From assembly GCA_027717595.1 (NCBI GenBank), contig JALLOF010000004.1, positions 35,999-99,998 of the forward strand: 64,000 nt of DNA, read 5' to 3'. Both the position numbers and the translations under genes were made by a program. The notes under the pieces were generated by a model. The model made no database searches and was not told the origin of the DNA. It saw nothing but the letters and a program-made list of their open reading frames with translations. The DNA comes from Nitrospinae bacterium AH_259_B05_G02_I21. Lineage in GTDB: Bacteria > JADFOP01. The number at the start of each line of letters is the position of its first letter. The stretch's first letter is position 1. Positions 20,142 through 27,474 of the stretch are shown in pieces.

Positions 20142-20707
20142 GGCATGGCCTTAAGGATAAGCGTCTCACGATGATTATAGCCAACCGTCCATGAGGGGGA
20201 CAAGCTCAACGGAACGCCGGGGCGGAAGGAGCGATGGACGGCACTAAAACAAAACATAGTTTTATTTGTGCTTCTCGCCCACTTCGTTGTCGCGCCGTTG
20301 ATGGGATCCGCGGACTCGTCCGAAGAGCCGGTCTCCCATGAACCTTACAATGCCTTATAGATTGAGCGATTACAAGCACCCAATTGCCCGGGCGAGTTTA
20401 CAAATATTAAACGCAGCAAGAGCACGGGTTGCTCAAATCGTCCACACCAGGGAAAAATTGCCGAAGAAGACCACTTTCCCCTTGACAATACAACATATGG
20501 TGTTATATACAATAGTGGCCCACAAAATAGTGGGTATTTCGGGATAAATTTTCAACAATTCATCCCCAGAATGCCCACCGCGCCGCCTCGACGGAAAGTC
20601 CTAAAAAAGTGGCCGGTGGGCGGGTTTTGCACAGGAGGGATTCCAGAGATAGGGCTTTAACTACCCTCAAGACCTGTCAAGGTAATCTCGCCCAGGAGGG
20701 CTTAAAG
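20142..20707. other. AT-rich non-coding stretch with a strong promoter
   Basis: No convincing gene is seen; a 69-codon frame at 20338 has no ribosome site or recognisable motif. The stretch marks a sharp drop in GC content compared with the genes on both sides. It contains the promoter described at 20482-20511 and a short hairpin (GGAC-TC-GTCC) near 20311-20320. Confidence 0.5.
20482..20511 (+). promoter_or_regulatory. Sigma70-type promoter of the small orphan genes
   Basis: A perfect TTGACA (20482-20487), an 18-base spacer and TATACA (20506-20511). The spacer contains AACATATGGTGTT, a weak inverted repeat that might be an operator. The leader to the first gene would be about 190 bases. Confidence 0.55.
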
Positions 20708-20911
20708 ATGGCTAAAGACGCACCAGGAATGAAAGGTCCCCGTTCTCGAAACAAAGATGGGGCATTGCGCCGAAAGCGCGGTGACACGCATGTTGCGACT
20801 ATCGAAGAAAAGTACGATAGAGACTTCGGTGTCCGTGGAGATATGCATCTCGAAACACTGCTGGAGCGTGAGAGAAAAGACTCGCTGAACGATTTGCTTC
20901 ATGATGAGTAG
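20708..20911 (+). CDS. Small conserved hypothetical protein
   Basis: The ATG at 20708 follows AGGAGGGCTTAAAG, a strong ribosome site, giving 67 residues. The N-terminal half is basic (KGPRSRNKDGALRRKRGDT); the second half reads THVATIEEKYDRDFGVRGDM and then LETLLERERKDSLNDLLHDE. This pattern of a basic head followed by a TIEE-Y-x-x-DFGVR-D block resembles small conserved proteins of unknown role in many bacteria. The last 15 codons are repeated in slightly altered form at 21149-21199. It lies in an AT-rich patch that may be acquired DNA. Confidence 0.7.
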   Translation: MAKDAPGMKGPRSRNKDGALRRKRGDTHVATIEEKYDRDFGVRGDMHLETLLERERKDSLNDLLHDE

Positions 20912-20924
20912 AGGAGCTAATCAC

Positions 20925-21173
20925 ATGTTATCTGCCATACGGTTTGCCATTGAGGTGCAGCGACCTCACGAAAAGATTTCCAAGCTGGCGGACCTTTCTC
21001 ATATCCTGCATCAAGCACGGGAAACGCGGCGGTCTATCGAAAAATTCGCCAGCCTTTCGAACATTCGCCCGCACTTGCAGCCTGCGCTAGATGCGCGGCG
21101 GTCTATCGAAAAGTTCGCCAAGCAGGTGGACCTCCTTTATCCTTACCAGAGCGTGAGGAGAAGGATTCTCTGA
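20925..21173 (+). CDS. Hypothetical protein with an internal repeat
   Basis: Starting at ATG 20925 behind GAGGAG, this frame gives 82 residues. It contains two near-identical blocks, RETRRSIEKFASLSN and LDARRSIEKFAKQVD, about 30 residues apart. I know no family with this pattern. The frame ends inside a duplicated copy of the 3' end of the preceding small gene, which suggests that its own 3' end was rearranged. It may be a fusion of recombined pieces rather than a functional gene. Confidence 0.45.
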   Translation: MLSAIRFAIEVQRPHEKISKLADLSHILHQARETRRSIEKFASLSNIRPHLQPALDARRSIEKFAKQVDLLYPYQSVRRRIL

Positions 21174-21199
21174 ACGATTTGCTCCACGATGAAAGTTAA
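21149..21199 (+). pseudogene. Duplicated 3' end of the small gene at 20708
   Basis: In this frame the codons read EREEKDSLNDLLHDES and then TAA, almost the same as ERERKDSLNDLLHDE at the end of the gene at 20708-20911. The DNA identity is high but synonymous changes have built up. No ribosome site or 5' part of the gene accompanies this copy. It is the scar of a local duplication or unequal recombination. Confidence 0.6.
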
Positions 21200-21207
21200 G
21201 GCAGCCA

Positions 21208-21633
21208 ATGTGCTCCTGTGATCGCAACGACCTCGAAATAAATTTTGAATTGTCAGGACTCTGCATGAACCGTGAGTGCGTTAAAGCATATTATTTAAAG
21301 CTTAATATCCGACAGATTAAAAGATACATCCTCCCGTCCATGGTCCTCATTCTCCTTATTAAATCCATCTTTCCATATCTTCCCTATCTTATCGGCATCG
21401 ATAGCCCTAGAACTCCCGCGGTGACCCGATCTACTGAAAACCGGGAGCCTATTCATTCTGTAGCGGTTGCGCACGGGTCAGTGGCAACACCCGGCCTGGA
21501 CCTCGGTGCCCAAGCGCCAGCCTCAATGACAAGCGGACAGTGGTTAAGTTGGTTAGATACCCCCGGCCATTCTGGCCTCTTGGTGGCTAATGGACCACAG
21601 GTAGTCGTTCACGGAGTGCAGGTAAGGCACTGA
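21208..21633 (+). CDS. Hypothetical membrane-anchored protein
   Basis: A 141-residue frame starting at ATG 21208. Residues about 43-63 (ILPSMVLILLIKSIFPYLPYL) form one hydrophobic segment. The rest is polar with no recognisable motif, and two cysteines lie in the first five residues. The region is AT-rich with unusual codon use for this genome. A short inverted repeat (CCTGGT/ACCAGG, about 21660-21680) lies just after the stop. I recognise no family; it may be an orphan brought in by transfer. Confidence 0.45.
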   Translation: MCSCDRNDLEINFELSGLCMNRECVKAYYLKLNIRQIKRYILPSMVLILLIKSIFPYLPYLIGIDSPRTPAVTRSTENREPIHSVAVAHGSVATPGLDLGAQAPASMTSGQWLSWLDTPGHSGLLVANGPQVVVHGVQVRH

Positions 21634-21714
21634 TCTCGCATATATGACTAGCTAATCCCTGGTCTCCCAAGTGTACCAGGGCGGCCCGAAGGAAGTTTTT
21701 GAGAACATTGAGGT

Positions 21715-21754
21715 GGAGACATCATCCATCCCTATAGGGATGGATGATGTCTCC
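21715..21754. repeat. Perfect 40-bp palindrome upstream of nrdJ
   Basis: The left arm 21715-21732 and the right arm 21737-21754 (18 bases each) are perfect inverted copies around TATA, so the whole 40-mer is its own reverse complement. Outer bases are GGAGAC and GTCTCC. It ends 44 bases before the nrdJ start. No T-run follows, so it is not a standard terminator. It could be a cruciform-forming operator, an RNA stem controlling nrdJ, or a mobile element remnant. Confidence 0.85.
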
Positions 21755-21798
21755 AAAAGCAGATTCACAATATAACCAAATATTGAGGAGCAGCGGCA

Positions 21799-24210
21799 AT
21801 GAGTCCAGTGGACAAGTTGAGAGAGGAGCTGTCAGGCGCGGAGGGCGCCAGCGGGAGTAGCGCACCGGACTCGAACGAATCTGGAAGCGACATCGGGGAG
21901 GAGCGGTTCACCGACTTGCCGCTGACGGAGAACTCCATCGCCGTGCTGGAGCGGCGCTACCTCAAAAAAGACATCCACGGCAACCCCACCGAGCGGCCCG
22001 AAGAGATGTTCCGCCGGGTGGCCGAGAACGTAGCCCAGGCCGACAGCAACTACGGGGCCGCCGAGGATGAGGTCGCCGCCACAGCCGAGGCCTTCTACGG
22101 GCTGATGGCGAACCTCGAATTCATGCCCAACTCGCCCACCCTCATGAACGCCGGCCGCGACCTCCAGCAGCTCTCAGCCTGCTTCGTGCTTCCGGTCGAT
22201 GACAACATGGAGAGCATCTTCGGTACGCTCAAAGATGCGGCCCTCATCCACAAGTCCGGCGGCGGGACGGGATTCAGCTTCTCGCGCCTTCGGCCCAAAA
22301 ACAGCCGGGTGCGCACCACCCACGGCATCGCCTCTGGGCCGGTCTCCTTCATGAAGGTCTACGACAACGCCACCCAGGAGATCAAGCAGGGCGGCACCCG
22401 CCGGGGGGCCAACATGGGGATTCTCCGGGTCGACCACGCCGACATCATCGACTTCATCACCTGCAAGGCCGACGGCGGCATCACGAACTTCAACATCTCG
22501 GTCGCCATCAGCGAAGACTTCATGGGGGCCGTCGAGCGCGACGAGGAGTACGACCTCATAGACCCCCACACCAAGGAGGTCGTCAAGCGCCTGAACGCCA
22601 GGAAGGTCTTCGACCTCATCGTCAACCTCGCCTGGAAGACGGGGGACCCGGGCATCATCTTCCTAGACCGCATCAACCGGGACAACCCGACCCCGCTGGT
22701 GGCCGAGATCGAGGCGACCAACCCCTGCGGCGAGCAGCCCCTGCTGCCGTACGAAAGCTGCAACCTGGGCTCGATGAACCTGGCCGGGATGCTTCGGCCC
22801 ATCAACGGCACCTACGAGTTCGACTGGGGCAAGATGCGCCGCACGGTTCACCACTGCATCCACTTCCTAGACAACATCATCGACATGAACAACTACCCCC
22901 TGGTCGAGATCGAGACGATGACGAAGGGCAACCGGAAGATCGGACTAGGGGTGATGGGCTTCGCCGACGCCCTAATCCTGCTCGGCATCCCCTACAACAG
23001 CGAGCGGGCCCTCGAGTGCGGCCAAGAGATCATGAGCTTCGTCCAGAAGGAATCCAAGGCCGCCTCCATACAGCTAGCTCAGAAGCGGGGCAACTACCCC
23101 TACTTCCCCGGCTCGACCCACGAGGCCGCCGGCATCAAGCACATGCGCCACACGACGGTCACGACCATCGCCCCGACCGGCACGATCTCGATCATCGCCT
23201 GCTGCTCGAGCGGCATCGAGCCGCTCTTTGCCGTGAGCTACGTCCGCACGGTGATGGACGGCACCCGGCTCGTCGAGGTCCACCCGCTCTTCCTCCAGAT
23301 CGCAAAGGAGCGGGGCTTCTACTCCGAGGAGCTCATGGCCACCATCGCCGAGCGCGGCACGGTCCAGGGCCTGGCCGAGGTGCCAGAGGACGTCCAGCGC
23401 CTCTTCGTCACCTCCCACGACCTCACCCCCATGGACCACATCAAGATGCAGGCGGCCTTCCAGAAGCACACCGACAACGCCGTCAGCAAGACGGTGAACA
23501 TGGCACACGACGCCACGCCCGATGCGGTGCGCGAGGTCTACTGGTACGCCTTCGAGAACGCCTGCAAGGGGGTGACGGTCTTCCGCGACGGATGCAAGGG
23601 GGGCGAGCAGGTCCTATCCATCGGGGCCACGCCGAAGGAAGCCGAGGCCGCCTCCGACCTCCCGGACAACGGCGAGCCGGCCCTTGGAGTTGGCACCACG
23701 CCGCGGACGCGCCCCGAGGTGACCTCCGGGACCACCCGGTCCATCATGACCGGCTGCGGCAAGATGTACATCACGATCAACGAAGACGAGCACGGGGTGC
23801 CCTTCGAGCTCTTCAACTCCATAGGCAAGGCCGGCGGATGCGCCTCTGCCCAGAGCGAGGCCATCGGGCGGCTGGTCTCCCTGGCGCTTCGAAGCGGCGT
23901 CAACCCCGAGGTCATCGTCAAGCACCTGAAGGGCATCTCCTGCCACCTGCCCGTGTGGCAAAACGGGATGAAGATTCTCTCTTGTGCCGACGCTGTCGGC
24001 AATGCGCTCGAGATGTACCTGATGGACAAGGTGAGCGGCGCCGGACCCGTCCCCGCGCCCCACCAGCCGACGGCGGCGGCCAACCCCGCTCCGGCGTTCG
24101 AGGCCACCGCCGCGCCGGTCCGCTTGGCCTGTCCCGACTGCGGCAGCGGCCTCGTCCACGAGGAGGGCTGCATCGTCTGCCACGGGTGCGGATTCAGCGA
24201 GTGCTTCTAA
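21799..24210 (+). CDS. nrdJ: Adenosylcobalamin-dependent (class II) ribonucleotide reductase
   Basis: An 803-residue protein converting ribonucleotides to deoxyribonucleotides with a B12 radical, so it needs no oxygen and no small subunit. Landmarks are NSPTLMNAG, the first active-site cysteine in LSACFV, the NPCGEQPLLPYESCNLGSMN loop with the glutamate and second cysteine, and TTIAPTGTISIIACCSSGIEP for substrate binding. The C-terminal TSCPD-like domain (GCGKMYITINEDEHG) and a final CPDCGSG-CHGCG zinc-type tail with redox-active cysteines complete it. The ATG follows GAGGAGC. There is no B12 riboswitch upstream; instead a 40-bp palindrome ends 44 bases before the start. Confidence 0.95.
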   Translation: MSPVDKLREELSGAEGASGSSAPDSNESGSDIGEERFTDLPLTENSIAVLERRYLKKDIHGNPTERPEEMFRRVAENVAQADSNYGAAEDEVAATAEAFYGLMANLEFMPNSPTLMNAGRDLQQLSACFVLPVDDNMESIFGTLKDAALIHKSGGGTGFSFSRLRPKNSRVRTTHGIASGPVSFMKVYDNATQEIKQGGTRRGANMGILRVDHADIIDFITCKADGGITNFNISVAISEDFMGAVERDEEYDLIDPHTKEVVKRLNARKVFDLIVNLAWKTGDPGIIFLDRINRDNPTPLVAEIEATNPCGEQPLLPYESCNLGSMNLAGMLRPINGTYEFDWGKMRRTVHHCIHFLDNIIDMNNYPLVEIETMTKGNRKIGLGVMGFADALILLGIPYNSERALECGQEIMSFVQKESKAASIQLAQKRGNYPYFPGSTHEAAGIKHMRHTTVTTIAPTGTISIIACCSSGIEPLFAVSYVRTVMDGTRLVEVHPLFLQIAKERGFYSEELMATIAERGTVQGLAEVPEDVQRLFVTSHDLTPMDHIKMQAAFQKHTDNAVSKTVNMAHDATPDAVREVYWYAFENACKGVTVFRDGCKGGEQVLSIGATPKEAEAASDLPDNGEPALGVGTTPRTRPEVTSGTTRSIMTGCGKMYITINEDEHGVPFELFNSIGKAGGCASAQSEAIGRLVSLALRSGVNPEVIVKHLKGISCHLPVWQNGMKILSCADAVGNALEMYLMDKVSGAGPVPAPHQPTAAANPAPAFEATAAPVRLACPDCGSGLVHEEGCIVCHGCGFSECF

Positions 24211-24213
24211 GAC

Positions 24214-24483
24214 GTGGATACGATAAGCGCCTTTGTAACCCAGGTGGTCGGCGGGGACACGGTCAAAATCCAGGTCACCGACGAGAACCCCTTCAACCGC
24301 CGCACCTACAACCTGTACGAGCAGGTGCGCCTCACCGGGCTAGAGGCCCCTGAGGCGGGCACGCCCGCAAGCAGTCTAGCCAAGACGAAGCTCGAGAAGG
24401 AGATGTTGGGCAAGTACGTCCGCCTCATGATCTACACCCGGGAACAATCGGGACGGTTGATCGCGACGTACTCGCTGTCCTAA
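24214..24483 (+). CDS. Short SNase-like (thermonuclease-fold) protein, C-terminally truncated
   Basis: The GTG start lies 3 bases after nrdJ, so translation is coupled. The 89 residues read like the first half of a staphylococcal-nuclease domain: VVGGDTVKIQV, then VRLTGLEAPEAGTPAS and GKYVRLMI. The frame stops after GRLIATYSLS, where full-length SNase domains continue with catalytic and structural residues. The metal-binding Asp (GDT) is kept. It is either a truncated remnant or a small SNase-fold binding protein. Confidence 0.5.
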   Translation: MDTISAFVTQVVGGDTVKIQVTDENPFNRRTYNLYEQVRLTGLEAPEAGTPASSLAKTKLEKEMLGKYVRLMIYTREQSGRLIATYSLS

Positions 24484-24491
24484 GGCTATTC

Positions 24492-24510
24492 CCTGGTCTC
24501 TCCAGGTTTT
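24492..24510 (+). terminator. Weak terminator after nrdJ
   Basis: CCTGG (24492-24496) pairs with CCAGG (24502-24506), followed by TTTT. The stem is short but placed directly after the SNase-like gene. Confidence 0.4.
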
Positions 24511-24589
24511 AGCAATTCCCCCCATCACCCGGCCCCGGTTCCTCGAATCCCCCCTGAGGAGCTGGGGCTGGGGTGTCAAAAGAGGAAAC

Positions 24590-24670
24590 TAAAAATGTAG
24601 GAACAGGGCTTGTCCCTGTCCGCAAAAGAAGGACAGCCCGCCTGAGGTCCGCCTTAGGCGGAACTACCCA
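24590..24670 (+). repeat. Hairpin-rich intergenic repeat
   Basis: Two adjacent small hairpins: ACAGGG-CTTGT-CCCTGT near 24602-24619 and TCCGCC-TTA-GGCGGA near 24648-24662. A degenerate TCCGCCTAAGGC/CCTGAGGCGGGG pair recurs at 24945-24975. Similar hairpin elements of this wording are familiar as interspersed repeats in environmental genomes; that comparison is from memory. Confidence 0.4.
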
Positions 24671-24870
24671 TATATATCAATCGCTTACAAGAATTGGACA
24701 CCCACTTTCCATACGTCCAGTTTCCTGAAACGAGCGAATTTCAATAATCTCTGTATATTCAATCGGTTAGCGCAAATTCGGGCTGTTGGACACATTTAGA
24801 CACCTTACACTTTCGTCCAAGGCCAGATTTTCCGGTAATTCGTGCAATATCAATTCGTAACGTAAGGTTT

Positions 24871-24920
24871 GACACTTCGGGAAAAACGCGAAAAGTGTCT
24901 AAAAGTGTCTAATTCCGTCC
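24871..24920 (-). repeat. Dispersed non-coding hairpin repeat, copy 1
   Basis: Read on the minus strand, this 50-base unit matches 33340-33389 at about 44 of 50 positions with one single-base gap. It contains two tandem AGACACTTTT units and a GACACTT...AAGTGTC stem. Confidence 0.75.
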
Positions 24921-25007
24921 AATGGAGAACATTCTTGGCGGCGGTCTTCCGCCTAAGGCTGGACCTGAGGCGGGGAGCATGAGTACCGAGAGGAGGGTGA
25001 GGATGGT

Positions 25008-25487
25008 CTAGTCTCGCCGACGACGGCGGCGGCGGCTGGTCCGTCTCCGTGCTTCTCCTCCTCTCTGCTGAAATCCCATATCAAGCGAGAGGGGTCCGGC
25101 GCCGGCGATGAGCAGGGCGAGAGAGGAGCCGAGCAGGGCAAGCGTGAACTCGATGCCCTTCGGCATAAAGAAGGCGCCCCAGTGGACCTGTGTCATGGCG
25201 ACGAGCATCACCACAGCGATGTTGAACGCCCCGAAGCGGGTCAGGAACCCCACCAGGACGAGCAGGCCGCCGAAGAACTCCCCGCCGGAGGCAAGAGCGG
25301 CCCAGAGCATCCCGGGCGTCATCCCGAGCTTGGTGGCGAAGAGGTCGGCCGTCGCCTGAAGCCCCTTGCCGCCGAAGGCGCCGAAGAGCTTCTGGGCCCC
25401 GTGGCCGATGAAGATGAGCCCGAGCGAGACCCGAAGCGGAAGCGTCCACCAGCCTGCGTCCGTCCCAAACAATAATCGTCTGAGCAT
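25008..25487 (-). CDS. DoxX family membrane protein
   Basis: I start at the ATG at 25487 because GGGGGAG lies 5-8 bases upstream; a GTG at 25502 is possible. The product is 159 residues with four hydrophobic helices. Family landmarks are LPLRVSLGLIFIGHGAQKLFG, then a second helix with GEFFGGLLVLVGFLTRFGA and a third with VAMTQVHWGAFF. DoxX proteins are membrane subunits tied to quinone or sulfur redox chemistry in archaea, but most bacterial members have no proven role. The tail is a run of Arg residues (RRRTSRRRRRRRD). Confidence 0.85.
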   Translation of the reverse strand: MLRRLLFGTDAGWWTLPLRVSLGLIFIGHGAQKLFGAFGGKGLQATADLFATKLGMTPGMLWAALASGGEFFGGLLVLVGFLTRFGAFNIAVVMLVAMTQVHWGAFFMPKGIEFTLALLGSSLALLIAGAGPLSLDMGFQQRGGEARRRTSRRRRRRRD

Positions 25488-25592
25488 TGGCTCCCCCTTC
25501 ACCGACGCCTCTTGGATACCTCCATATTACGCCATCATCCCACGTTAGGGAAGCCTCGTTCATCCGTGGGGTCGTCGCCGCCGCGTCCGCCG

Positions 25593-25601
25593 TGCTATAA
25601 T
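25593..25601 (+). promoter_or_regulatory. Extended -10 promoter
   Basis: TGCTATAAT matches the extended -10 consensus, with no clear -35. It lies about 40 bases upstream of the small cysteine protein gene. Confidence 0.45.
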
Positions 25602-25642
25602 CGGCTCCCCCTCAGATAACCCCTCAGTGAGGAGAGCAGACC

Positions 25643-25921
25643 ATGGAGTATCCCGAGTGCTTCGGTGATATGGGACACAAAATCTACTGCCTCGGCTACG
25701 ACCCGACCGCAGAGGGCTTGGACGACGATGAGCGGGCCGAGGCCGTCCGCGGCGAGTCCATCGCCTGCCACGCCTGCCCCGTCTTCGATCCGTGCTCGAA
25801 GATCTCGCTCAATACCAACATCCACGGCGCCGATCTCAACATGGCCGAGCGGCTAGCCGCCATCGAGGACGCCCTGGGCGGCGGCGGGTCGCAGCCGGGC
25901 GGCTTCACCAGGTTCCACTGA
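25643..25921 (+). CDS. Small cysteine-containing hypothetical protein
   Basis: A 92-residue protein with five cysteines: C6, C16 and then CHAC-x5-C (about residues 42-51). The CxxC-x5-C cluster followed by SKISLNTNIHGADLN suggests a metal site, either zinc or Fe-S. No signal peptide is present. It has a good promoter and a GAGGAG-type ribosome site, and pepA begins 20 bases after its stop, so the two may be co-transcribed. I do not recognise the family. Confidence 0.6.
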   Translation: MEYPECFGDMGHKIYCLGYDPTAEGLDDDERAEAVRGESIACHACPVFDPCSKISLNTNIHGADLNMAERLAAIEDALGGGGSQPGGFTRFH

Positions 25922-25940
25922 TCCCCGGAAGGAGGTCTAC

Positions 25941-27455
25941 GTGAAGGTCCAGGTAACGGCTGGGAAGCTCAAGGACGTTAGGGCCGACGCCCTCGGCGTG
26001 GGTCTGTTTCAGGGCGCGAAGCGCCCCGAGGGCGAGGCTGCCGCGCTCGATAAGGCCCTAGGCGGTCTCATCGCCCGGCTCATAAAGGCGGGCGACTTCG
26101 AGGGCAAGGCGGGCCAAACCGCTCTCCTCTACCCGGAGGCCCCGGTTCGGGCCAAGCGGCTCGCCCTCGTGGGCCTGGGCAAGCGCGAGGAGCTTACCCT
26201 CGAGGGCTTCCGCAAGGCCGCAGGCCACATCGCCAAGCTGGCCCGCCTCGTCAGGGCCCGCTCGCTCGCCTTCAGCCTCGACGGGGCCGAAGCCCTGGAG
26301 GAGCCCCGGGCAGAGGCGGCCCAGGCGGCAGCCGAAGCGGTGATCCTTGCAACCTACACCTTCGACGAGTACAAGACCGATGGGGAGAAGAAGGACAAAA
26401 AGCCCCTGGCGACCCTCACCCTCGTGGCGCCCGACCGCCGCGGCCTGAAGGCCGTCAAGGCCGCCTCCGCCGAGGGCCGCACCATCGCCGAGGCGGCCTG
26501 CTTCGCCCGCCGCCTGGTGGACCTGCCCGGCAACACCCACACGCCGACGTATCTGGCCCGAGAGGCCCGCAGGCTCGCACGGGCGAGCCGCAAGCTCACG
26601 GTCCGCGTCCTCGGGCGCCCCCAGATGGAACGGCTCAAGATGGGGGCGCTGCTGGGGGTGGCCAAGGGAAGCTCCGAGCCGCCCCGGTTCATCGTCCTGG
26701 AGTACAAGGGCGGCCGGGCCAAAGAGAAGCCCGTCGTGCTGGTGGGCAAGGCGGTGACGTTCGACTCGGGCGGCATCTCCATCAAGCCCTCCCAGGCGAT
26801 GGAAGAGATGAAGCGGGATATGGCCGGCGGGGCGGCGGTCCTTGGGGCCATCAAGGCGGTCGCGGCGCTCAAGTTGCCGCTCAACGTCGTCGGGCTCGTG
26901 CCGGCCACCGAGAACCTCCCGAGCGGTACGGCGTTCAAGCCGGGCGACATCATCACCGCCTCGAGCGGCACCACCATCGAAATCCTCAACACCGACGCCG
27001 AGGGGCGCCTCATCCTCGCCGACGCGCTGACCTACGCCAAGCGCTACAAGCCGGCGGCGTGCGTGGACCTGGCCACCCTGACCGGGGCCTGCGAGATTGC
27101 GCTCGGCAAGCACTGCGCCGGGCTCATGGGCACCGACGAGGCCCTCATCGAGGAGGTAAAGGAAGCCGGGGAGGCCTGCGGCGAGCGGGCCTGGCCCCTG
27201 CCGCTTTGGCCCGAGTACCACGAGCAGATAAAATCGGACGTCGCCGACGTGAAAAACATCGGCGGGCGAGGCGGCGGGGCCATCACGGCCGCGGCCTTTT
27301 TGGCCAAATTCGCAGAGGGCTATCCCTGGGCCCACCTCGACATCGCCGCGACGTCCTGGGTCACGACCGAGCTTCCCTACATCCCCAAGGGGGCCACGGG
27401 CTACGGCGTGCGCCTCATGGTTGAGTTCCTCAAGCGGCGGGCCGCCTCTTCGTAG
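25941..27455 (+). CDS. pepA: Leucyl aminopeptidase (M17)
   Basis: A 504-residue cytosolic aminopeptidase starting with GTG at 25941 after GGAAGGAGG. The C-terminal catalytic domain contains VGKAVTFDSGGISIKPS with metal ligands Lys and Asp, then MKRDMAGGAAV and the family signature NTDAEGRLILADAL. The N-terminal half is the usual macro-like regulatory domain. The enzyme removes N-terminal residues from peptides with two divalent metal ions. The length is normal and all metal ligands are present. Confidence 0.95.
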   Translation: MKVQVTAGKLKDVRADALGVGLFQGAKRPEGEAAALDKALGGLIARLIKAGDFEGKAGQTALLYPEAPVRAKRLALVGLGKREELTLEGFRKAAGHIAKLARLVRARSLAFSLDGAEALEEPRAEAAQAAAEAVILATYTFDEYKTDGEKKDKKPLATLTLVAPDRRGLKAVKAASAEGRTIAEAACFARRLVDLPGNTHTPTYLAREARRLARASRKLTVRVLGRPQMERLKMGALLGVAKGSSEPPRFIVLEYKGGRAKEKPVVLVGKAVTFDSGGISIKPSQAMEEMKRDMAGGAAVLGAIKAVAALKLPLNVVGLVPATENLPSGTAFKPGDIITASSGTTIEILNTDAEGRLILADALTYAKRYKPAACVDLATLTGACEIALGKHCAGLMGTDEALIEEVKEAGEACGERAWPLPLWPEYHEQIKSDVADVKNIGGRGGGAITAAAFLAKFAEGYPWAHLDIAATSWVTTELPYIPKGATGYGVRLMVEFLKRRAASS

Positions 27456-27474
27456 GACCACCCCGACCGGCGCC

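Larger units (their letters stand above)
24484..25007. other. Repeat-rich non-coding region
   Basis: No gene is visible in these 524 bases. They hold a weak terminator, a hairpin-rich stretch at 24590-24670, several TTGGACAC/TAGACAC motifs (24697, 24786, 24795) and one copy of a dispersed 50-base repeat at 24871-24920. Confidence 0.7.

Noticed and set aside
20300..20340. Hairpin cluster that at first resembled a small ribozyme
   Set aside because: The hammerhead core (CTGANGA with GAAA) is absent on both strands; only short stems are present.
20338..20547. 69-codon frame in the AT-rich gap
   Set aside because: No ribosome site, no motif, and the promoter at 20482 lies inside it.
21634..21798. 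Cobalamin riboswitch upstream of nrdJ
   Set aside because: No B12-box (GCCACTG) or conserved aptamer parts; the region holds only the palindrome and a weak hairpin.
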